17,384 nt of DNA from REDI01 sp038123735 (GTDB lineage: Bacteria; Myxococcota_A; UBA796; GCA-2862545). Both the position numbers and the translations under genes were made by a program. Numbering within the stretch: position 1 is the stretch's first letter; each line of letters starts with the position of its first letter. The notes beneath the pieces were generated by a model. It made no database searches. It had not been told where the DNA came from and saw only the letters and a list, made by a program, of their open reading frames with translations. The DNA lies in contig JAYPAP010000072.1 in NCBI GenBank assembly GCA_038123735.1, positions 1 to 17,384 on the forward strand, read 5' to 3'. Shown piece after piece: positions 6,036-11,821 of this stretch.

Positions 6036-6980
6036 ATGCGTACGTCTCTTGCGCTTGTCGCCACCCTCGCCATGATGTCCCAAGCTTGCATTGTTATCCA
6101 GGATGGAGGTGGATCATCGAGCTCCCAATGTGCACGCGATGCCGACTGTGATGGGCTCCGCGATGCGTTCGAAGTCGACATCGGAACCGATCCCGCAAAC
6201 CCGGACTCCGACGGCGACGGGATTAACGATGCCGAAGAAGTCACGAACGGAACTGACCCTTCGAGCTCCGACACCGACGGTGATGGACTGAGTGATGCCG
6301 AAGAGAGCGCATCCGGGACTGATCCCCTATCCGAAGATAGCGATGAGGATGGCTTGAGCGATGCGGATGAGCTCGCCTCGGGGACCGACCCGCTGTCCGA
6401 AGATAGCGATGAGGACGGAATTCTCGATGGAGATGAGGTCGCCAATGGCACCGACCCGCTCTCCGATGACTCCGATAATGACGGGTTGAGCGATGCTGAC
6501 GAGGCGGACGCTGGTACTGACCCCATGCTCGACGACTCGGACGATGATGGCCTGCTCGATGGCGAGGAAATCGAGGAAGGTACCGATCCTCTCATCGCAG
6601 ACACCGATGAGGATGGACTTCTGGACGGCGAAGAGATCGAGCTCGACACCGACCCCATCAATCCTGACTCTGACCAGGATGGCGTACTCGATGGCGACGA
6701 GGTCGAATTCGGCACCGATCCCAACAACCCCGACTCCGATGCCGATGGCGTATCGGATGGCGCTGAACTGGACTGCGGCAGTGACCCACTCAGCTCAGAC
6801 TCGGTATGCGATGACCCAGTGGAAAACGGCGGGATTATCGATGATGGAGAGCGGTTCGACCCCATGGACGAGCACCGAAATGACTCCGGATGCGCATGTA
6901 GCTCCACGTCGGTAGGCGCAGCGGCCTGGCCACTGCTCCTCGGGCTCATCCCGCTCGCTCTTCGCCGACGCCGGCGGTAG
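6036..6980 (+). CDS. TSP3-repeat surface protein with MYXO-CTERM-like tail
   Basis: A 314-residue exported protein. The hydrophobic N-terminus ends at SQAC (Cys18), which could be a weak lipobox. Residues 35-254 are ten calcium-binding thrombospondin type 3 repeats of 22 residues each, with the core DxDxDG followed by D/E-rich residues and GTDP. The C-terminus has the MYXO-CTERM layout: Cys286/Cys288, a hydrophobic segment of about 17 residues and a final run of five Arg. In that system the Cys is needed for processing by a myxosortase and anchoring at the outer surface. AGGAG lies 7 nt upstream of the ATG. The stop is 1 nt from the stop of the convergent SRPBCC gene. A structural or adhesive role at the cell surface is inference. 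Confidence 0.9.
   Translation: MRTSLALVATLAMMSQACIVIQDGGGSSSSQCARDADCDGLRDAFEVDIGTDPANPDSDGDGINDAEEVTNGTDPSSSDTDGDGLSDAEESASGTDPLSEDSDEDGLSDADELASGTDPLSEDSDEDGILDGDEVANGTDPLSDDSDNDGLSDADEADAGTDPMLDDSDDDGLLDGEEIEEGTDPLIADTDEDGLLDGEEIELDTDPINPDSDQDGVLDGDEVEFGTDPNNPDSDADGVSDGAELDCGSDPLSSDSVCDDPVENGGIIDDGERFDPMDEHRNDSGCACSSTSVGAAAWPLLLGLIPLALRRRRR
6138..6797 (+). repeat. ten tandem 66-bp TSP3-coding units
   Basis: Ten consecutive 22-codon units run without any insertion or deletion. Each encodes DxDxDG...GTDP. Most units have diverged at the DNA level. Units 4 and 5 share a perfect 20-nt block exactly 66 nt apart (6330-6349 and 6396-6415), which suggests a recent unit duplication. Confidence 0.9.
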
Positions 6981-6981
6981 G

Positions 6982-7449
6982 TCAAGCCTCGGCGGCTTTG
7001 ACCATCCGCTTAACGAAGTCCCGTACCTGAACCGGGATCGTCGCTCCCACGACCGGTCCCAAAACTGGAGCTAGCATCGGCGAAACGTCGATGTCTAGCT
7101 CCATCTCACTTACGTAGCGCATGACTGAAGTCCCAGCCTCAGAGCCTGGGCGGCACGAGAGGTAGCCTGAAGTTCGGACGTTCGTGCCCTCTTCCTCAAG
7201 CGTCTCCCAGCGAACGCCTGTCTCACCGTCTGCGATGTAGCGACAAGCGTACCGTCCCTGGAATTGAAAGACCCCGTGATTTTGATTCTCCATCACGTAC
7301 CGAAGGGTTTGGTCGTCCACCCGGTCAAAGGACTCGAGATCCCCAAATTCCCGCGCCACGACATCGAGGTCGCGAAAGATGCGCGCCACATGCTCTGGGG
7401 CGGCCTGGACCTCAAACTCCTCATCCAGCGTACCTTTAAATGTCGGCAT
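6982..7449 (-). CDS. SRPBCC (START-like) domain protein
   Basis: A 155-residue soluble protein with the SRPBCC/Bet v 1-like pattern: MPTFKGTLDEEFEVQAAPEHVARIFRDLD (first strand, then the helix that closes the pocket), alternating strands in the middle, and a long C-terminal helix, VRDFVKRMVKAAEA. Members bind hydrophobic ligands in a deep cavity; the ligand here is unknown. No signal peptide is visible. The ATG overlaps the TGA of the upstream gene by one base (TGATG, 7451-7447), and I see no strong Shine-Dalgarno of its own, so translation is probably coupled to that gene. It is the last gene of the minus-strand run that begins at 11767. Confidence 0.8.
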   Translation of the reverse strand: MPTFKGTLDEEFEVQAAPEHVARIFRDLDVVAREFGDLESFDRVDDQTLRYVMENQNHGVFQFQGRYACRYIADGETGVRWETLEEEGTNVRTSGYLSCRPGSEAGTSVMRYVSEMELDIDVSPMLAPVLGPVVGATIPVQVRDFVKRMVKAAEA

Positions 7450-8708
7450 CAGATGCTGTTCATCTCGGCGCGTGCCTGCGCGTTTTGACGACGAAGGCCG
7501 AACACGATCAGTCCCAAGATCCCGATGAACACGATGATCCCACCGATGGCTGGACCGAGGATCAGCGGGCTAGTTGGCTCGTACCGAATCAGGTAGCGGA
7601 AGTATTCGTCCATCGGGGGCGGCTCAGGGGCTGCGAACGATGCAGCGCCCAAGGTGGCTTGAGCAGCGCTGACGGCAGGACCGGATTTTCCGGCAGCCGC
7701 GATGGCGGATGCCTTCATCAGTCCGCCGTCCATTGGAACGGACATCACGGCAATCTCGCGCTTTCCAACCTGCTGCGACCATTGCCACCCCGACCGACCA
7801 GACGCCTCGAAGCTCGTCCCGGTCCCAGCATCGCCGAGCCACTTATCGCGCAGCTCCGCTTCTTGGTCAGCGAATGTGAGAGCATTTACTACGGGGAAGC
7901 TAGTATTCTTATCGTGGCAGACCAAGAACAGCTCGGTGGTGCCCGGCGCTTGTGGGTGGAGCGCAACCCAGCATCCCCGAAGCGCTTGTCCCACGCTCTT
8001 CACGGCGCGGTTGCGAGCATCTGTCTCCGACTTGAGCGCGGGGCGCCAATAGTCGGTAAGCTTGGCCGTTAGGTTCTCCGGATTGGCAATCTCGGAGCCC
8101 CACGCCAATTCCTGGGCGGCCTTGTTGATCTTCAGGGCATCAACGATCTCACCCAATGCCTTGGTCGCAGCGGCCTTTTTCGATGCTAGCGACATGGTGG
8201 CGACGTGCATAACAAACCCATCCACGGGGATGGCTGCCGCATACATGACCACGGCCCCGCCGTCTTTGGATTTGCCCTCAATCTCAAACATCCCGGCGTT
8301 TCCACCATGGACATCAGCCTTCACCGAGGAGGCGATCACGTTGGCTTCAGACACCGACCGTTCTCCGGCCTTATTGATGTAGACCTCTCCCCACGCTTCC
8401 AAGTCCGCTTCTTCGATGGGGATTTGGAAATCCGTGGTCCAGACGAGCGCCTCGACATCTTCCTTTGTGGTCTTGGCCTTCAGGTCCCAAGGCGACCAGT
8501 GATCGTGCTTCCATGACCCCTTCGGCACGAGCGACACCTCAACGCCGAGCTTATCAAGGTCGTAGATGTATCCATCCTTCGGGCCCTCTTCTTCCTCACC
8601 CGCGGGCGCATCCTGGGCGAATGCAGGGGCGACGGGTGCAGTGCCGAAGGCCGAAGCTGCTACGATTGCAGCGCCAAAAAGCAGTTGGGAAAGGCGATGT
8701 GTTCGCAT
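7449..8708 (-). CDS. exported membrane-anchored protein of unknown function
   Basis: A 419-residue protein I do not recognise. It has a clear signal peptide (basic start, hydrophobic core, likely cleavage after AFA near residue 31). An acidic stretch EEEEGPKDGY follows, then a large soluble region of mixed alpha/beta character. A single transmembrane segment near the C-terminus (about LILGPAIGGIIVFIGILGLI) precedes a short basic cytoplasmic tail. The bulk should therefore face the periplasm, anchored at the C-terminus. Its only Cys residues are two in the middle, at GCW and VCH. It starts 45 nt beyond the stop of the phospho-sugar mutase, with only a weak GGTGAG upstream, and overlaps the following SRPBCC gene by 1 nt. 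The coupling suggests the two products work together. Confidence 0.8.
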   Translation of the reverse strand: MRTHRLSQLLFGAAIVAASAFGTAPVAPAFAQDAPAGEEEEGPKDGYIYDLDKLGVEVSLVPKGSWKHDHWSPWDLKAKTTKEDVEALVWTTDFQIPIEEADLEAWGEVYINKAGERSVSEANVIASSVKADVHGGNAGMFEIEGKSKDGGAVVMYAAAIPVDGFVMHVATMSLASKKAAATKALGEIVDALKINKAAQELAWGSEIANPENLTAKLTDYWRPALKSETDARNRAVKSVGQALRGCWVALHPQAPGTTELFLVCHDKNTSFPVVNALTFADQEAELRDKWLGDAGTGTSFEASGRSGWQWSQQVGKREIAVMSVPMDGGLMKASAIAAAGKSGPAVSAAQATLGAASFAAPEPPPMDEYFRYLIRYEPTSPLILGPAIGGIIVFIGILGLIVFGLRRQNAQARAEMNSI

Positions 8709-8753
8709 GTGTTGGTCTCACCGTTGGAGGGGACAGAAGGCTACCACGGGCGC

Positions 8754-10478
8754 TTAATGCAGCCCAGCGGCGTTCACGATCTCGTTTAGGAGGGCAACGA
8801 CCTTTTCTGCCGCCGCCTCCTCAGTTGCCACCCGTGACATACCGTCAGCGAGCGAGCATACAGACTCACCATAAAATTTGATTTTCGGCTCCGTACCACT
8901 AGGCCGGGCGAGTACCTGCGACCCATCGGCCAACGTCCAGGCCAGCACATTGCTCGCTGGGAGGCGGCACGGGGTTGTTTGGTTTGACACAAAGTTGGAC
9001 ACCGTGCCCCGCAATACATCTGTGTACTGCACCACGTCCTGGCCGCCGAGCGAACGGGGCGGATGCTCTCGTAGGCGTGCCATTGCCGAGTCGATGACGG
9101 CGCGCCCCTCACTGCCGGGAAGGGTGACGCTTCGCTGCTTGGAGAAATGAACCCCGTACCGTCGATACAAGTCGTCCAAGGCGTCCCATACCGTGCGACC
9201 ACCCGCTTTTTGGCGAGCTGCCAGGTCCGCGAAGGCGACAATTGCGGAAACACCATCCTTATCACGCACCAAGTCCCCGACAGAATACCCGAGCGCCTCC
9301 TCATACCCCATCACAAACTCGCCATCGTGGGCGATCGCCGCATGGGCAATCCACTTGAAGCCTGTGAGGGTCTCCGCGTACGAAGCCTCGTGATAAGCGG
9401 CGATTCGGGAAAGCATCCGAGAGGAGACGATGGTCGTTGCAACCAAGCGGTCCGGGGCCTTGTGGCCGTTCTCAAGGCGGTCTTCGGCAATCAGACACCC
9501 CACCTGATTCCCCGTAAGCTGTTTCCATCCTCCATCGATGGGCAAGGCCACCGCCAATCGATCCGCGTCCGGATCATTGGCGACAATCAGGTCAGCCCCC
9601 ACCTCCGATGCCAATGCCATCGCAAGGTCCAAGGCCCCAGGCTCCTCCGGATTCGGGAACGCTACCGTTGGGAAGTCCCCATCCGGGCGCGCTTGTTGTT
9701 CGACAAGATGCACATCGGTAAAGCCCGATTCCCGAAGCGCACGAACGACCGAATCCGTCCCCACCCCGTGCATAGCCGTGTAGACCAAACGCAGCGGCGC
9801 CTGCGCGGCCACCCGCCGCACCTGCACTCCGTGGAAATAGTCGGTGTGCACCCGCTCCGGAACATCGCGGACAACACCAGACGCACGGTGCTGCGCAAAG
9901 TCACCGATCTGGCGAGGATCAAAGTCAACGAGCGCATCAATAGCCTGTGAAATTCCCGAATCATGAGGCGGTACGATCTGCGCTCCATCGCCCCAGTACA
10001 CTTTGTATCCATTGTCGGAGGGAGGATTATGGCTTGCGGTGACCATCACGCCGGCTGCGGCTTTCAGTTCCGTCACCGCGTGTGCGAGTCGAGGCGTGGG
10101 AACCACCTCCGAAAAAATCCAGCTATGGATACCGCTATCTGCAAGCACTGCCGAGGTATCCTCGGCGAAGTCCTGCGAACCATGGCGACCATCGTACCCA
10201 ATCACGACCCCTTGGCTGGCCAGCTCTGAGCCTTGGGCCAAAATATAATCCGCGATCGCCTGTGCTACCTGTCGCACCAACGCGCGATTCATGGCGTTTG
10301 GACCCGGGCCTAGCGGGCCTCGCAAACCGGCGGTACCAAACTGAAGACGCGAGCCGAATGCCTCGCCAAGCGCTTGCTCGTTCGACTCGGCCAGCCAACG
10401 TGCAACGGTGGCTCGGGTGACTTCGTCCGGGTCCCTCTCCATCCACGCACGTGCATTTTCGCGTATTGCGTCGGCCAC
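8754..10478 (-). CDS. phospho-sugar mutase (phosphoglucomutase/phosphomannomutase family)
   Basis: A 574-residue alpha-D-phosphohexomutase that interconverts hexose-6-P and hexose-1-P through a phosphoserine enzyme. All four family signatures are present: the catalytic loop TASHNP with Ser149, the metal loop DPDADR (302-307), the sugar loop GYEEALGY (391-398) in the form seen in PGM2/PgcA-type enzymes, and the phosphate loop RPSGTEPK (525-532). TLTGFKWIA also points to the PGM2-like branch, as does the length near 580. The start is GTG at 10478 with GGGAGG upstream. It lies 51 nt after the mutT stop and 45 nt before the exported protein, so it is probably within one operon. Whether glucose, mannose or another sugar is the substrate cannot be told. 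Confidence 0.95.
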   Translation of the reverse strand: MADAIRENARAWMERDPDEVTRATVARWLAESNEQALGEAFGSRLQFGTAGLRGPLGPGPNAMNRALVRQVAQAIADYILAQGSELASQGVVIGYDGRHGSQDFAEDTSAVLADSGIHSWIFSEVVPTPRLAHAVTELKAAAGVMVTASHNPPSDNGYKVYWGDGAQIVPPHDSGISQAIDALVDFDPRQIGDFAQHRASGVVRDVPERVHTDYFHGVQVRRVAAQAPLRLVYTAMHGVGTDSVVRALRESGFTDVHLVEQQARPDGDFPTVAFPNPEEPGALDLAMALASEVGADLIVANDPDADRLAVALPIDGGWKQLTGNQVGCLIAEDRLENGHKAPDRLVATTIVSSRMLSRIAAYHEASYAETLTGFKWIAHAAIAHDGEFVMGYEEALGYSVGDLVRDKDGVSAIVAFADLAARQKAGGRTVWDALDDLYRRYGVHFSKQRSVTLPGSEGRAVIDSAMARLREHPPRSLGGQDVVQYTDVLRGTVSNFVSNQTTPCRLPASNVLAWTLADGSQVLARPSGTEPKIKFYGESVCSLADGMSRVATEEAAAEKVVALLNEIVNAAGLH

Positions 10479-10529
10479 CCTTGCCTCCCTCCGTCGAGGA
10501 GCCAGCCTACAACACGAAGACTTCCGTGC

Positions 10530-10925
10530 CTAGTCCTGCAACGGGTGATTACCCAAGCAGGCCTGAGCCAAGGACAAAAGTGGTATATCGGCCGGAGCCC
10601 ATGTAAATTGCCCCTGAGACAAGCTCTTTACCCATCGGAGTTGTGAGTGCTCCGAAGCGGTTGGCACACCGTGCACCAGTTGGCATCGATAGAGCACCAA
10701 GCGAATCCGGTGATTCCAATCCGTTTCGCCGAGGTATTCTAGCACCGTCACCGTAATGCCCAATTCCTCTTGAATTTCTCGGGCTAGTGCTTCACGGTCA
10801 TCCTCACCATGTTCTACTTTTCCGCCTGGGAACTCCCAACACCCACTGTGCGCCATCCCCGGGCCCCGCTCCGCGACCAAACACGCTCCGTCACGGATGA
10901 TCGCAGCCGCGACCACTCGGACCAT
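10530..10925 (-). CDS. mutT: MutT-type Nudix hydrolase
   Basis: A 131-residue protein with a perfect Nudix box, G-x5-E-x7-REU-x-EE-x-GU, at residues 35-57 (G35, E41, R49, E50, E53, E54, G56). The N-terminal VRVVAAAIIRDGACLVAERG and GCWEFPGG are typical of MutT 8-oxo-dGTP diphosphatases, which keep oxidised guanine out of DNA. The ATG at 10925 is chosen because VRVVAAAI is the family start and GGAGG lies 6 nt upstream. The frame continues upstream to 10997 inside the neighbour without similarity. The ATG overlaps the TGA of the universal stress gene (TGATG), so the two are coupled. Some close relatives act on other nucleotides, so dGTP specificity is likely but not certain. Confidence 0.92.
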   Translation of the reverse strand: MVRVVAAAIIRDGACLVAERGPGMAHSGCWEFPGGKVEHGEDDREALAREIQEELGITVTVLEYLGETDWNHRIRLVLYRCQLVHGVPTASEHSQLRWVKSLSQGQFTWAPADIPLLSLAQACLGNHPLQD

Positions 10926-11767
10926 CAGCGACCTCCAGGAACAACCAATAACGGAACTTGAATGTGCTTGATTACCTTCGGCATCGCAGACCCCCACGTC
11001 CAGCGCTGCAGCTTAAAGGCACCGCCAGCCGGGATCACAACCAGATCGCAGGGGGACAGGGCGTGCTCCAAAACGGATTTGGCAACCGACCCTTGGGAAT
11101 GGATGTGCAAGAACTCATGGTTGGAATCGGGAAGCACCACCGCGCGCTCGCCACGCAGGTGAAGTAGCTTGATCACCGAGTTTTCAACCCTCAGGTCTCG
11201 AAGCATATTCAGGGTCTCTTCTACGGCACGCGCGGGATCAACTCCGTTCGGCAGCACGAGCAAGACTTCACGCACCGTCACATCACCCGTACGCCGGTCG
11301 ACAATCCCCCGTGCCTTCGTGGGAAGAATGAGGCACGACACTTGCGCGACACGACAAATGGACAGGGCCATGCTCGGCTGGAAAAAGTTGAAGAAGCCCC
11401 ACTTCCTCTTCGTGGACATCACCACCAGGTCCGCCTCAGCCTTGTCCGCACGCTTCATCAGCGCAGAGATCCGCCGCCCGCGCCCCAGGTGAATCTTCGT
11501 TGCCGAGATTCCGAGCTCCGCCACCGCCGCCCGCGATGCTTGCCTGTCGATGATCCCCCATCGAGACAGCGTATCGCGTATCCCGGGATGCTCATGCCAC
11601 CGGCCAGAATCTCGCCCACCCATGTGGACCATCGTCAACGTGGCCTTTCCACACAGAGCTAGCCGCAGAGCGTGAGAATATGCCATCAGACTCGCACTTG
11701 AGAAGTCGGTCGGATGCAAGATCGACCGCCTCGCCTCGCGCTGTACGTCTGCCGTAGCCGTATTCAT
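10925..11767 (-). CDS. tandem universal stress protein (UspA family)
   Basis: A 280-residue protein with two UspA-like halves. The first (about 14-150) opens with RSILHPTDFSSASLMAYSHALRLAL and ends with ADLVVMSTK...VAQVSCLILP. The usual G-x2-G-x9-GS ATP loop is degraded there, with QPS replacing GS. The second half (about 165-280) starts VREVLLVLPNGVDPARA and ends CDLVVIPAGGAF...WGSAMPKVIKH, which keeps a better nucleotide-loop pattern. Such proteins are cytoplasmic regulators or survival factors under stress. The start at 11767 has only a weak Shine-Dalgarno. It is the first gene of the minus-strand run and is divergent from the fusion gene, with about 54 nt between the chosen starts. The stop overlaps mutT. 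Confidence 0.88.
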   Translation of the reverse strand: MNTATADVQREARRSILHPTDFSSASLMAYSHALRLALCGKATLTMVHMGGRDSGRWHEHPGIRDTLSRWGIIDRQASRAAVAELGISATKIHLGRGRRISALMKRADKAEADLVVMSTKRKWGFFNFFQPSMALSICRVAQVSCLILPTKARGIVDRRTGDVTVREVLLVLPNGVDPARAVEETLNMLRDLRVENSVIKLLHLRGERAVVLPDSNHEFLHIHSQGSVAKSVLEHALSPCDLVVIPAGGAFKLQRWTWGSAMPKVIKHIQVPLLVVPGGR

Positions 11768-11821
11768 TGGAATCCCATACGTTCGGATATGACTCTGCCG
11801 CGTTTGGGGACCATTGTCGAC
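11768..11821. promoter_or_regulatory. short divergent intergenic region
   Basis: About 54 nt separate the universal stress protein start from the chosen start of the kinase/nucleotidyltransferase fusion. Promoters for both divergent units must lie here or inside the 5' ends of the two genes. I see no convincing -35/-10 pair on either strand. If the fusion starts further upstream the space disappears altogether. Confidence 0.3.

Noticed and set aside
6023..6985. 320-codon minus-strand ORF opposite the TSP3 protein
   Set aside because: Its Ser/Pro-rich repeats are the reverse complement of the TSP3 repeats; the frame stays open only because the repeat unit lacks stops.
9147..9950. 267-codon plus-strand ORF opposite the phospho-sugar mutase
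   Set aside because: It lies wholly antisense to a gene with all family motifs. Its product is rich in Arg/His/Pro with no domain, as expected of a shadow frame in GC-rich DNA.
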